DNA from: Lutimonas vermicola
GTDB taxonomy: Bacteria; Bacteroidota; Bacteroidia; Flavobacteriales; Flavobacteriaceae
Assembly: GCF_038433205.1 (NCBI RefSeq)
Contig: NZ_JBCDNA010000002.1
Span: forward strand, 682,001-746,000
DNA length: 64,000 nt
Direction of reading: 5' to 3'
Below the pieces are notes generated by a model. It had not been told where the DNA came from, searched no databases, and worked only from the letters and a program-made list of their open reading frames with translations. A program made the position numbers and the translations under genes. Positions within the stretch are counted from its first letter, which is position 1; the number at the start of each line of letters is the position of its first letter. This document shows positions 9,377 to 17,044 of the stretch, one piece after another.

Positions 9377-9844
9377 CTAGTTTATCTCACATAATTCCAA
9401 GTCATCAACATTATCAGATGTTTTTTGTAAAATAAAGAAATCGTCTTCTTCAAGAACGCCGTCTTCATAATACTCACTCTGAATGGTAAGTGCATCTCCA
9501 GTCACAGATAAAGTTAACAGGCTATATTCTGAGGGCTCTTCATCTATTCTTATCACTACCTTGTTTTCCTTGTTTTCTAATACTTCAATATTTCCCGTAT
9601 CGGAGATACTATCATAAATATAACATGCATCGAACAGGGAAACCCATATTTCAAAAGGATTTGATTCACTGCTGTTTATCTGGGCATAAATGGTTCCCCC
9701 GTCCACAGAAAACTTCCATGTCGTACCTCCATGTTTTTCCAAAAAAGATGTTCCGTCATCACCGTCATCACTACACGAGACAAGAAAGAGAGTCAACATG
9801 GCCAACAATCCAAATACCCTTAAACTTAACATTTTTGTTTTCAT
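9377..9844 (-). CDS. Putative lipoprotein, tandem paralog 3 of 3
   Basis: The 155-residue protein has a clear lipobox (LVSC, Cys24) and acidic linker (SDDGDDG). The body matches paralog 1 closely: SFLEKHGGTTWKF, IYAQINSSESNPFEIW, ACYIYDSIS, VLENKENKVVIRI and TSDNVDDLELCE. Upstream regions of all three paralogs share an AT-rich block around TTAAATTG about 50 bp before the ATG, so the promoter was probably duplicated with the gene. Function is unknown. Confidence 0.8.
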   Translation of the reverse strand: MKTKMLSLRVFGLLAMLTLFLVSCSDDGDDGTSFLEKHGGTTWKFSVDGGTIYAQINSSESNPFEIWVSLFDACYIYDSISDTGNIEVLENKENKVVIRIDEEPSEYSLLTLSVTGDALTIQSEYYEDGVLEEDDFFILQKTSDNVDDLELCEIN

Positions 9845-9988
9845 GATCTATAACTTGATTAAAATTAATAAACTTATATAACGTCAAAAAATCAATTAAA
9901 TTGGTTGCGTCTAAAAAAATAAAAATAAATTTAACTGACTTCTTGTCACCTATTCTGTATTTGGCTTGATATTAGAAACCTCCACCAC

Positions 9989-11725
9989 ATGAGCAAAAGT
10001 AACGTTTCCTTCGCCTGGGCCTTTAAGGAGTTTATCTGGCCACGTAAAAAAATTGTTTTGATCGGACTTGTACTGATCATCCTTAGAAGTTTGGCCGGAC
10101 TGGTCTTACCCTATGCAACAAAGAACCTCATCGATGACATTATCCCTTCACAGGATATCAAGTCACTCACGATTTTACTCGTTGTAGTTGTTGTTTCAAT
10201 TATTATTCAGGCTGTGAGCTCTTTTTCATTGACAAGATTGCTGAGTGTAGAAGCACAACACCTGATTTCATTACTAAGGGCTAAAGTGCAACAAAAATTG
10301 TTAACGCTCCCTATCAGTTTTTTTGACAATAACAAATCCGGTGCCCTGGTTTCAAGAGTGATGACCGATGTGGAGGGAGTGCGGAACCTGGTAGGTACTG
10401 GTTTGGTCCAGTTGATTGGAGGCTCCCTCACGGCAATAATTTCTTTGGTTATTTTGATAAAAATCAACGCCACCATGACTTTGTTTGTTTTGCTTCCGGT
10501 AGCCATTTTTGCAATTATTGCCTTAAAGGCTTTCGGCTATATTCGCCCCATTTTTAGGGCCAGAGGAAAAATCAATGCTGAAGTAACCGGGAGATTAACA
10601 GAAACACTCAACGGGATCAGGGTGATCAAAGGTTTTAATGCTGAAGCTCAGGAACAAAAGACATTTGAAGAAGGCGTGGAACGCTTGTTTCTCAATGTAA
10701 AAAAGAGTCTTACCGCCACTGCCCTGATGACCAGTTCATCTGCTTTGTTATTAGGGCTTGCCTCTGCCGGAATTATGGGGATAGGCGGTTATTTTATAAT
10801 GAAAGGAGATATGACTTATGGAGAATTCGTTTCTTTTACCTTGTTCCTGGGGTTTATGATTGCACCAATTGTTCAGATGAGCAATATAGGCAGTCAGCTC
10901 ACCGAAGCCATGGCAGGGTTAGACAGAACCCAGGAACTGATGAACATGCCGGAGGAAAATGACCCTGAAAAAAGGACACTTATGGTTGAAAAAGTTAAAG
11001 GAGATATTATTTTCGATAAAGTTTTCTTTAGCTACGAAAAAGGGAAAGAAGTACTGCACGACATTTCCTTTTCGGCTCCTGCCGGAAGTGTTACGGCGCT
11101 TGTTGGTTCTTCAGGATCAGGAAAGTCAACTATTGCAGGTCTTGCCGCTACTTTTTTAAACCCGAATAAAGGTGTCGTGTCTTTGGATGGAATCGACCTT
11201 TCTCAGGTAAACCTGAGTAGCTACAGGTCACATCTTGGCGTGGTACTTCAGGATGATTTTCTCTATGAGGGAACCATCAGAGAAAATATACTATTCCCAA
11301 GACCCGATGCCAGCGAAGAAGAGTTGATTGAAGCGGTTAAGGGTGCATATGTCCATGAATTCACCGATCGTTTTGAGGATGGGCTCGAAACCGTAATAGG
11401 TGAGCGAGGAGTTAAGCTTTCAGGTGGTCAACGGCAAAGAATCTCGATTGCAAGGGCGCTTTTGGCAAACCCCAAAGTAATTATTCTGGATGAAGCCACT
11501 TCAAACCTGGATACTGAAAGTGAAACTTTTATTCAAAAGAGTTTACAGTCGCTGATGAATGAAAGAACTACCTTTGTTATTGCTCACAGATTAAGTACTA
11601 TTCAACAAGCGGATCAGATTCTGGTAATTGAAGAAGGACATATTGTAGAAAGAGGAAAACATCAGGAATTACTTGACCAGAAAGGCCGCTATTTTGATCT
11701 TTACACCTATCAAAGCAGGATATAA
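9989..11725 (+). CDS. ABC exporter, permease-ATPase fusion (MsbA-like)
   Basis: The 578-residue half-transporter has six N-terminal transmembrane helices (about 1-310) and a C-terminal nucleotide-binding domain. Walker A (VGSSGSGKST, about 371-380), the signature LSGGQ (477-481), Walker B (VIILDEAT, about 498-505) and the H-loop (AHRLST) are all intact. It would act as a homodimer exporting a lipid, drug or peptide from the inner membrane. The MsbA/lipid A exporter group is the closest general description, but the cargo cannot be assigned from one sequence. It is transcribed alone. Confidence 0.92.
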   Translation: MSKSNVSFAWAFKEFIWPRKKIVLIGLVLIILRSLAGLVLPYATKNLIDDIIPSQDIKSLTILLVVVVVSIIIQAVSSFSLTRLLSVEAQHLISLLRAKVQQKLLTLPISFFDNNKSGALVSRVMTDVEGVRNLVGTGLVQLIGGSLTAIISLVILIKINATMTLFVLLPVAIFAIIALKAFGYIRPIFRARGKINAEVTGRLTETLNGIRVIKGFNAEAQEQKTFEEGVERLFLNVKKSLTATALMTSSSALLLGLASAGIMGIGGYFIMKGDMTYGEFVSFTLFLGFMIAPIVQMSNIGSQLTEAMAGLDRTQELMNMPEENDPEKRTLMVEKVKGDIIFDKVFFSYEKGKEVLHDISFSAPAGSVTALVGSSGSGKSTIAGLAATFLNPNKGVVSLDGIDLSQVNLSSYRSHLGVVLQDDFLYEGTIRENILFPRPDASEEELIEAVKGAYVHEFTDRFEDGLETVIGERGVKLSGGQRQRISIARALLANPKVIILDEATSNLDTESETFIQKSLQSLMNERTTFVIAHRLSTIQQADQILVIEEGHIVERGKHQELLDQKGRYFDLYTYQSRI

Positions 11726-12064
11726 TTCCAATAAGGGTATCAGCTTTACGATCATGAAATCATGTTATCCAGGCTTCGCTTTTGGAGGTGGTTATTTTTC
11801 AGGAATTTGCAGCGGCCGGATGTGAATAAGACTTCTGTATGACATGAAGCAAAACACCAGTTTGAATGTCATATGAGCCTGTTTTACAATAACCACTCAC
11901 AACCCAATTTTCACGTAAACGTTATAAAATTCCGAGACTCGATAGAATATTATATTAAGAAATTGTTAATAATTTACAAGCCATCCTATCTTTAATATTT
12001 CCTCAGAATCTGGCCGTATATTTACATCATAAAATTTCATAATACCCCCTAAACTGAAAACAAA
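11726..12064. other. Intergenic stretch after the ABC exporter
   Basis: The stretch is 339 bp with no convincing gene. A 23-codon frame at 11754-11825 is too short to support. An AT-rich segment with TTGTTAATAATTT (from 11963) and a near -7 box TATATTTA (12017-12024) probably form the promoter region of the small ORF at 12065. Confidence 0.4.
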
Positions 12065-12190
12065 ATGATACGCAAACACGTCACAACAGCCGAGATGGTT
12101 AAAAAACTTCTTAACGTTATAGAAGTCAGAGTTGAGAAAAGTAAAGATAAAAAACTTCTCAGGAGCAGAAATGTAGAGACCACCCTATAG
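12065..12190 (+). CDS. Small ORF, 41 residues, basic helical protein
   Basis: The ORF begins MIRKHVTTAEMVKKLL and ends RSRNVETTL. It has no hydrophobic segment and is rich in Lys/Arg, with a regular pattern of Leu/Ile/Val that predicts one amphipathic helix. The 40-residue ORF at 19745 matches it along its whole length: MI at the start, His5, a Glu-hydrophobic pair near residue 10, IE-hydrophobic-R in the middle, Asn-x-Glu near the end and a final Leu. Two similar ORFs of the same size, each alone in an intergenic gap and followed by a hairpin, argue for real small proteins. Function is unknown. Confidence 0.5.
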   Translation: MIRKHVTTAEMVKKLLNVIEVRVEKSKDKKLLRSRNVETTL

Positions 12191-12232
12191 ATAGAAATCG
12201 ATTTTCTATACTTGATAAATCAGCTCCCAAAA

Positions 12233-12283
12233 TATGCCTGAATTATAGGCATAAAAAAAGCCCCGATTAACCGGAACTTTTTC
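12233..12283. terminator. Double hairpin, bidirectional terminator
   Basis: Stem TATGCCT/AGGCATA (12233-12253) is followed by an imperfect stem (12253-12281) whose arms begin with A7 and end with T5. It separates the small ORF (+) from the fasciclin gene (-). Confidence 0.65.
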
Positions 12284-12340
12284 TATTAGACTAATTCTTT
12301 TTCAATTAATCTTTTTCATTATTTTCTTTCTAATTTTATA

Positions 12341-12919
12341 TTAGGGCATCACTACTGTATCAAGTGCATGAATTACACCATTGCTTGCAGCAACATCTGT
12401 TAAAATAATCGTTGAATTATTTCCCTTTGCATCCTTGAGCATGACCTTACCATCCATAATATGGGCAGTTAATTTCTCGCCATTGACAGTGGTAATCTCA
12501 AATTTACCATCGTTATCTTTAATTGCTTTTACCACATCTGCTGCCATAAACTTCCCGGCAACGACATGATAGGTCAAAATTGACGATAAAGTAGCTTTGT
12601 TTTCAGCTTTTAACAGACTTTCAACTGTTCCCTCGGGTAATTTTGCAAAAGCTTCATTGGTAGGTGCAAAAACTGTAAAAGGCCCTTCAGAATTCAAAGT
12701 ACCCACTAAATCAGCTGCCTTTACAGCAGCAACCAAGGTGCTGAAATTTTCATTTGCAGCAGCAACACCAACAATGGTGGCTTTTTCCTCGCTTTTCAAT
12801 TCGGTGTTTGTTTCGTTTTGGTTCTTTTTAATAGGATCATTATTATTGGCAAATGCAATTGCAGAGGTCATTAATAATACTCCAAGCGTTAACGTCATTA
12901 ATTTTTTAGTTGTTTTCAT
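12341..12919 (-). CDS. Secreted fasciclin-domain protein
   Basis: The 192-residue protein has a signal peptide (about 1-24, ending AFA) and one FAS1 domain (about 52-192). The FAS1 H1-type motif is GPFTVFAPTNEAFAKLP and the H2 region is YHVVAGKF. FAS1 domains mediate adhesion or bind small ligands outside the cell; single-domain secreted forms are common in Flavobacteriia. The first 31 residues, including AFANNNDPI, are nearly those of the unrelated protein encoded next door (13132-13668), and both genes carry the same upstream element and -7 box at identical distances. They are very likely co-regulated. Confidence 0.9.
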   Translation of the reverse strand: MKTTKKLMTLTLGVLLMTSAIAFANNNDPIKKNQNETNTELKSEEKATIVGVAAANENFSTLVAAVKAADLVGTLNSEGPFTVFAPTNEAFAKLPEGTVESLLKAENKATLSSILTYHVVAGKFMAADVVKAIKDNDGKFEITTVNGEKLTAHIMDGKVMLKDAKGNNSTIILTDVAASNGVIHALDTVVMP

Positions 12920-12942
12920 GGGATAATGTTTTTTAGTTTAGT

Positions 12943-12950
12943 CAAAGATA
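12943..12950 (-). promoter_or_regulatory. -7 box of the fasciclin gene (TATCTTTG)
   Basis: A perfect TAnnTTTG on the minus strand, 23 bp before the ATG. No TTG lies at -33; the 32-bp element (12980-13011) occupies the activator position instead. Confidence 0.6.
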
Positions 12951-12979
12951 CATACGAATAACAGTAAAATACGGTTTTT

Positions 12980-13011
12980 TTGTTTAAAGTTTTGTTAATT
13001 TTCTTAAACAA
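12980..13011. promoter_or_regulatory. 32-bp palindromic upstream element, copy 1
   Basis: Arms TTGTTTAA (12980-12987) and TTAAACAA (13004-13011) flank a 16-bp core containing GTTTTGTTAATTTT. It begins 61 bp upstream of the fasciclin ATG. Copy 2 (13729-13760) differs at only two of 32 positions and sits at the same distance from its gene. It looks like a binding site for a dimeric activator that replaces the -33 contact. Confidence 0.7.
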
Positions 13012-13059
13012 TAATATGAGCTTCATATAAGGCGCATATTTTCACAGGAATCAGTACTA

Positions 13060-13095
13060 AAAAAAAACTCCTGATCGAAATCAGGAGGCTTTTAT
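13060..13095. terminator. Hairpin terminator of the PepSY-like gene
   Basis: Arms CTCCTGAT (13068-13075) and ATCAGGAG (13080-13087) with a CGAA tetraloop. An A run precedes the stem, which becomes the T run on the minus strand. Confidence 0.85.
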
Positions 13096-13131
13096 TGTTA
13101 ATTAAATTTGAACAAAAAGGGAATTATATCA

Positions 13132-13668
13132 TTATGCATTTACTCTGATTCTTTTCTTTTTGTTTCCATTCATAATTGTCACTTCATAAGTTTTTTTCTC
13201 AACAGAACCTTCCTTGTAAGACAAACTAAGTTTGTTTTCCACGATCGTCCAGTCTTGGTATCTTTTATATATCACTTTTGTGATCTGAGATGGAAGAACC
13301 ACATTAGTTAGCCTCTTTTCTACCTTATTAACACGACCTTGACTGTCATATGTAACTTCAGCAAATCCCTTGTTAGATTTAAAAACTGTTTTAAAAGGTT
13401 CTCTTTTTGCCTGAAATTTTGAAGAGTTTCTAACATCCCATTTAGCTATAATACCTGACAAGAATTTTACTTCTTCCTGAGAGGCGTTTTCATGTACTAC
13501 GGTCAAATATTCTTCATTTAACTCCATAGGGCTTTCAGACGATGACATCTCTGTTTTGTCTTTTTCGTTTTCTTTGTTAATGGGATCATTGTTATTTGCA
13601 AATGCCATTGCAGTTGATAATAATAATATTCCCAAAGTAATTTTTAAGCTGTATTTATTAGTTTTCAT
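13132..13668 (-). CDS. Secreted protein of unknown function (PepSY-like features)
   Basis: The 178-residue protein has a signal peptide (about 1-24, AMAFA) and the same NNNDPI linker as the fasciclin protein. The C-terminal half (about 70-178) alternates strands with FAEVTYDSQGRVNKVEKRL and ITKVIYKRYQDWTIVENK, a pattern like PepSY-like beta-alpha domains of Bacteroidota periplasmic proteins. This is weak recognition, not an assignment. The upstream region is a near-copy of that of the fasciclin gene. It is monocistronic, with its own terminator. Confidence 0.75.
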   Translation of the reverse strand: MKTNKYSLKITLGILLLSTAMAFANNNDPINKENEKDKTEMSSSESPMELNEEYLTVVHENASQEEVKFLSGIIAKWDVRNSSKFQAKREPFKTVFKSNKGFAEVTYDSQGRVNKVEKRLTNVVLPSQITKVIYKRYQDWTIVENKLSLSYKEGSVEKKTYEVTIMNGNKKKRIRVNA

Positions 13669-13691
13669 GGTTTATATATTTTAAGTTTCAA

Positions 13692-13699
13692 CAAATATA
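13692..13699 (-). promoter_or_regulatory. -7 box of the PepSY-like gene (TATATTTG)
   Basis: A perfect TAnnTTTG on the minus strand, 23 bp before the ATG, exactly the spacing seen at the fasciclin gene. Confidence 0.6.
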
Positions 13700-13728
13700 C
13701 AGCCACTTAAGGAGTATTTCGAATATTT

Positions 13729-13760
13729 TTGTTTAATGTTTTGTTAATTTTATTAAACAA
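13729..13760. promoter_or_regulatory. 32-bp palindromic upstream element, copy 2
   Basis: Arms TTGTTTAA (13729-13736) and TTAAACAA (13753-13760) with a 16-bp core differing from copy 1 only at its first and last base. It starts 61 bp upstream of the ATG and 29 bp beyond the -7 box, as in copy 1. Confidence 0.7.
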
Positions 13761-13770
13761 AACTAAAGTG

Positions 13771-13796
13771 TTTAATAAATACTCGTATTTATTAAA
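13771..13796. repeat. Perfect 26-bp inverted repeat
   Basis: Arms TTTAATAAATAC (13771-13782) and GTATTTATTAAA (13785-13796) with a 2-bp centre. It lies 10 bp beyond element copy 2 and 99 bp before the SIMPL stop. It lacks a T run and GC stem, so an operator is more likely than a terminator. Confidence 0.6.
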
Positions 13797-13895
13797 TAAA
13801 AGCTAGACAATATGGCGATGCCCTTCTCTTTTACGTCTTGAGTACTCTCAAATTGTGAAATTTCAAAGCTTGGATTTCGCAATAAGGACAGAAAA

Positions 13896-14597
13896 TCAAT
13901 TAATCTTCCATTCAATTACCACCGATTTAGACAAGGAAGTGAGAGGAGGGCTCAAATTCAGTTCATTTGAACCTGCTTCCGATACTTGGCTACTTAAAGC
14001 CCGTTCTGAGATAAAAGGCCCGGACCTGAAAGAATCCATACCATATGTTATCTTTACAATAGTTCCCAATTGAACCTCAGAAGCCTTTGATATTATCAAA
14101 GCCTTCTGTTTTGCATCTTCTACCGCATCGACTATTACAGTCTTGGTCAATACCTCCTTCTGTTCTTCGGACATAGAAAAGCTAATTGAATACAACAATT
14201 TCAAATTACCCAATGACTCCAGAACATTTTGAATAAATTCATGATTGTAATGATCAGATACCATGACGTTGACACTCCCTTTATAACCTCTTTGTATCCT
14301 TTTACCTTCTTCGTAGACCATATTTTCAGTAATACTGTAACTGGAAGTACGAATAGATTCTTCAGCGACGCCTTTCTTATCCAGATCTTTTTGTAATTTA
14401 TCTAAGGAGCGGGTCATCCTATTACTGCATCCCAGATAAGTTGAATCAATGATCTGCAGCGGAACCCTGAATTCAATTTCTTCGGGTATCGCTTTTATTG
14501 TAGCTTTCCCAACAACTGTTAAGGTACTTTGATCAATCTGAGCTACCGCAGAAGTTCCTAACATAATAAGGAGTACGAAATAAATTATTTTTACCAT
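13896..14597 (-). CDS. SIMPL (DUF541) domain secreted protein
   Basis: The 233-residue protein has a signal peptide (about 1-19, SAVAQ) and a SIMPL domain (about 23-232). Family features are LTVVGKATIKAIPEEIEF at the start, the RTSSYSI segment, and VEDAKQKALIISKA near residue 165. Members are periplasmic proteins of poorly known function; some are linked to oxidative-stress tolerance. The gene stands alone on the minus strand. Its 3' end is followed by the 26-bp inverted repeat, not by a clear terminator. Confidence 0.88.
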   Translation of the reverse strand: MVKIIYFVLLIMLGTSAVAQIDQSTLTVVGKATIKAIPEEIEFRVPLQIIDSTYLGCSNRMTRSLDKLQKDLDKKGVAEESIRTSSYSITENMVYEEGKRIQRGYKGSVNVMVSDHYNHEFIQNVLESLGNLKLLYSISFSMSEEQKEVLTKTVIVDAVEDAKQKALIISKASEVQLGTIVKITYGMDSFRSGPFISERALSSQVSEAGSNELNLSPPLTSLSKSVVIEWKIN

Positions 14598-14850
14598 AAG
14601 ACATTTAATTTATTATCTAACGAGCCAAAGACTGTGCCAAACAATACTCCCGGGTATTTCATTTTTTCCCTCCTAATTTTAACCACTCCTAATATATGGA
14701 TTAAAATATTGCAATAATGTCTATGCCTTGCTTTTTAAAACAATTTCCTTAACAATTATTTAACTGTATTCTTTGTTTTGAGACATCCAATGTCGTAAAT
14801 CAACAGATAAATCAGATGTACATTCGACATGTAATTAAAATCAAGACAAC

Positions 14851-15072
14851 ATGAAAAATTCAGATTTACAGGCAGTACTTGCTATAGGAATATTAAAATT
14901 TACAGATATTAACGAAGCATTTTTATGCAAAATAGAAGCCGGAAAAATCAAAACCGAGGTTGAAAATGCCATTACAAATCTTAAAAGCGGCATCATAAAC
15001 CAGTTGGAATTCCAAAAAATCATTTTTAGGAATCAACAAAAATTAGACGATGTACTGGTCGAATGGGCATAA
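14851..15072 (+). CDS. Small hypothetical cytoplasmic protein (73 residues)
   Basis: No signal or membrane segment. It is a mixed-charge helical protein (DLQAVLAIGILKFTDINEAF, then KIKTEVENAITNLKSGI). A strong terminator 70 bp downstream and an isolated position support a real gene. The upstream 150 bp are AT-rich, with a GACAT/ATGTC inverted repeat. I recognise no family. Confidence 0.55.
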   Translation: MKNSDLQAVLAIGILKFTDINEAFLCKIEAGKIKTEVENAITNLKSGIINQLEFQKIIFRNQQKLDDVLVEWA

Positions 15073-15142
15073 ATTAAAAAAATTAACCCCTACTAAAAAA
15101 AGAAAAATTTATAATTGAGATTAGGTTTTAGATTAGGTTGAG

Positions 15143-15174
15143 AACCGGCATGACTTTCATGTCGGTTTTTTTTA
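15143..15174 (+). terminator. Hairpin terminator of the 73-residue ORF
   Basis: Arms AACCGGCATGA and TCATGTCGGTT with one mismatch, followed by T8. Confidence 0.85.
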
Positions 15175-15473
15175 TAAAATAATAGGCAATGATATATGCC
15201 TTTTGGACTTAAAGATCAACGCAAAGGCAAGATAGTAGCGGAAACAAAAAAACCAGCATTCAAAAAAAGCTGGCAAATCATAAACCTATGTATAATCATC
15301 ATGAGTACATGGTTTCTATGGCAAATATAGTTTATTTGTACCACATTATTTTAGGATCAAATTGTCTTTTGGTTAAGAATATTTCAATTTAATGTTAACT
15401 TTTTATTCAAATCCGGATTAATGGTCAACAATAATAATTTCCTGGTATTTAATACTAAGAATTTATGCAAAGG
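15175..15473. other. Non-coding stretch ending in an orphan hairpin
   Basis: No ORF is supported. There is a small CCAGC/GCTGG hairpin (about 15256-15277) and AT-rich sequence. Because it ends at a terminator-like hairpin with no gene before it, a small RNA is possible, but no convincing promoter is visible. Confidence 0.3.
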
Positions 15474-15506
15474 GGCCGTTTCATTTATGAAACGGCCTTC
15501 ATTTTT
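15474..15506 (+). terminator. Orphan hairpin with T-rich tail
   Basis: An 11-bp perfect stem, GGCCGTTTCAT (15474-15484) and ATGAAACGGCC (15487-15497), is followed by TTCATTTTT. The nearest upstream plus-strand gene already has its own terminator. Confidence 0.6.
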
Positions 15507-15540
15507 GATCAAAGTCAACAATATGATTGACTGAGGTCAA
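15505..15540. promoter_or_regulatory. Tandem FNR/CRP-type boxes upstream of the 15595 gene
   Basis: Box 1 is TTGATCAAAGTCAA (15505-15518) and box 2 is TTGACTGAGGTCAA (15527-15540), with starts 22 bp apart. Both fit the FNR-family palindrome TTGAY-N4-RTCAA. Box 2 ends 54 bp before the ATG. Confidence 0.7.
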
Positions 15541-15594
15541 TGAAATTTTTCTGTACAATACCTACATTGAAAAACAATCACTTATTCTAATCTT

Positions 15595-15945
15595 ATGGGC
15601 CTCATTACAAAATATTCAGCAACCCTGTACGCAGGAGGATCAGAAAGTAATTTACAATGTAATGCCATTGTCAATTGTTTTAACGACAGTCAAATTACGC
15701 CGGTGATGACCGCGTATTTTTATCATAAGGGTTATTTTATCCCTCCGAATTCAAAACATATTGACAAGGTAAACCTTCGTTACTCCATTTCGGAATATTC
15801 GCATTTTCTTGACCTGTTGCGCAACGAAAAACCAGTTTTTTATTATTATAATGAGCATACTAAAGTCGGGTATATCCGAACCGGACAGGAACCTGTATGT
15901 GAAGAAAGCCTTGAAAAAGGAGCAATGGAAAAAGTCCTTACATAA
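15595..15945 (+). CDS. Hypothetical small protein, paralog of the 30694 gene
   Basis: This 116-residue protein has no signal peptide. It is paralogous to the protein at 30694-31047: both contain a segment around YSISEYSHFLDLLRNEKP (here) or YPISKFSYIVDILRNEKP (there), followed by a Gly/Tyr turn and (I/C)RTGQEPV or CTGKEPVGE. The N-terminal half is a predicted run of beta strands. The family is not one I can name. Both paralogs are preceded by paired FNR-type boxes at the same spacing, so they probably respond to oxygen, redox or a cyclic nucleotide. Confidence 0.7.
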   Translation: MGLITKYSATLYAGGSESNLQCNAIVNCFNDSQITPVMTAYFYHKGYFIPPNSKHIDKVNLRYSISEYSHFLDLLRNEKPVFYYYNEHTKVGYIRTGQEPVCEESLEKGAMEKVLT

Positions 15946-16120
15946 AATTAAAGAGGCTCAAATTCATCCTGTGTACCAAAACAAGAAAAGTAAACAATTA
16001 TCCCTTAAATGTTGAAACATGACTTTCGCCCTGCATCAGGGTTCGGCCATAAAAAAAACCGGCTTTTTTTATTCAATGATTTTTGGGCTACATTTGAGCT
16101 AATCAAATCTTAATTCAAAT

Positions 16121-16873
16121 ATGAAAAGAATCGCGCTAATCACAGGTGCCACTTCGGGAATCGGAGAGGCCACTGCAAAGTTGTTTGCCAAAAATGATAT
16201 TGACCTTATTATTTGCGGAAGGAGAAAAGAGAAACTGGCCACACTCGAAAATGAATTAAGTTCCCTTGTTTCTGTCAGGACTTTAGTATTCGATGTAGGT
16301 GACAAGGATGCAGTGACTAAAAGTTTACAAAGTTTAAATGGTATTTGGCGGGATATTGATATCCTGGTCAATAATGCGGGAGGTGCCCATGGATTGGAAC
16401 TCTTTGTTGATGGGGATGTCAATGATTGGGAAAGAATGATAGATTATAACGTCAAAGGCCTGTTATATGTTTCCAAAACTATTGTTCCGTGGATGATTGA
16501 ACGTAAAAAGGGGCAGATTATCAATATTAGTTCTATCGCAGGAAAACAAACCTATGCCAAGGGAATGGTGTATTGCGCCAGTAAATCAGGAGTTGAAGCC
16601 ATTAGCAAAGGTATGCGGCTCGAATTGGTGCCATATGGTATTCGGGTGTGCAACATTGCCCCTGGCGCCGTAGAAACCGAGTTTTCGGTTGTTAGGTTCA
16701 AGGGAGATAAGAACAAGGCCAAAAGTGTGTACAAAAATTTTAAACCTTTGATTGCAGAAGACATTGCAGACAGTATTTTTTACTGCGTAAATGTTCCCTC
16801 ACATGTTCAAATCGCAGATATGACAATCTTTCCCTCGGCCCAGAGTGATGCAACTACTATTCATCGTGAATAA
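16121..16873 (+). CDS. SDR-family NADP-dependent oxidoreductase (YdfG-like)
   Basis: The 250-residue protein is a classical short-chain dehydrogenase: TGATSGIG (8-15) binds the cofactor, NNAG (84-87) stabilises the central strand, and Ser137/138, Tyr151 and Lys155 (YCASK) form the active site. CGRRKEK (about 32-38) after the second strand, with two Arg, points to NADP. The overall pattern resembles the YdfG/serine 3-dehydrogenase group that oxidises 3-hydroxy acids, but the substrate is not proven. Length is typical. Confidence 0.9.
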   Translation: MKRIALITGATSGIGEATAKLFAKNDIDLIICGRRKEKLATLENELSSLVSVRTLVFDVGDKDAVTKSLQSLNGIWRDIDILVNNAGGAHGLELFVDGDVNDWERMIDYNVKGLLYVSKTIVPWMIERKKGQIINISSIAGKQTYAKGMVYCASKSGVEAISKGMRLELVPYGIRVCNIAPGAVETEFSVVRFKGDKNKAKSVYKNFKPLIAEDIADSIFYCVNVPSHVQIADMTIFPSAQSDATTIHRE

Positions 16874-16921
16874 ATCCTTCTTTTAAATATTTTATACATA
16901 ACCCGGGAATCGATCTATTTT

Positions 16922-16957
16922 ATGACCTGGATCAGTCAAATGACTGATGCCAGTCAT
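16922..16957. promoter_or_regulatory. Tandem FNR/CRP-type boxes upstream of the universal stress gene
   Basis: Box 1 is ATGACCTGGATCAG (16922-16935) and box 2 is CTGATGCCAGTCAT (16944-16957). Both carry the TGAY-N4-RTCA core and their starts are 22 bp apart. The overlap of the two boxes' arms also creates longer perfect inverted repeats (16931-16948 and 16938-16959). Confidence 0.6.
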
Positions 16958-17044
16958 TTCATGTCTCACTGTATTTCAATACCTTGAAAAACAGATTGAA
17001 TCACTGTTTGTATTCAATTAATGTATCATTTTAATGCAAACATC

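Noticed and set aside
11754..11825. 23-codon ORF with many glycines and two cysteines after the ABC exporter
   Set aside because: It is too short, has no partner, promoter or homolog in the window, and lies where readthrough from the exporter gene would be expected.
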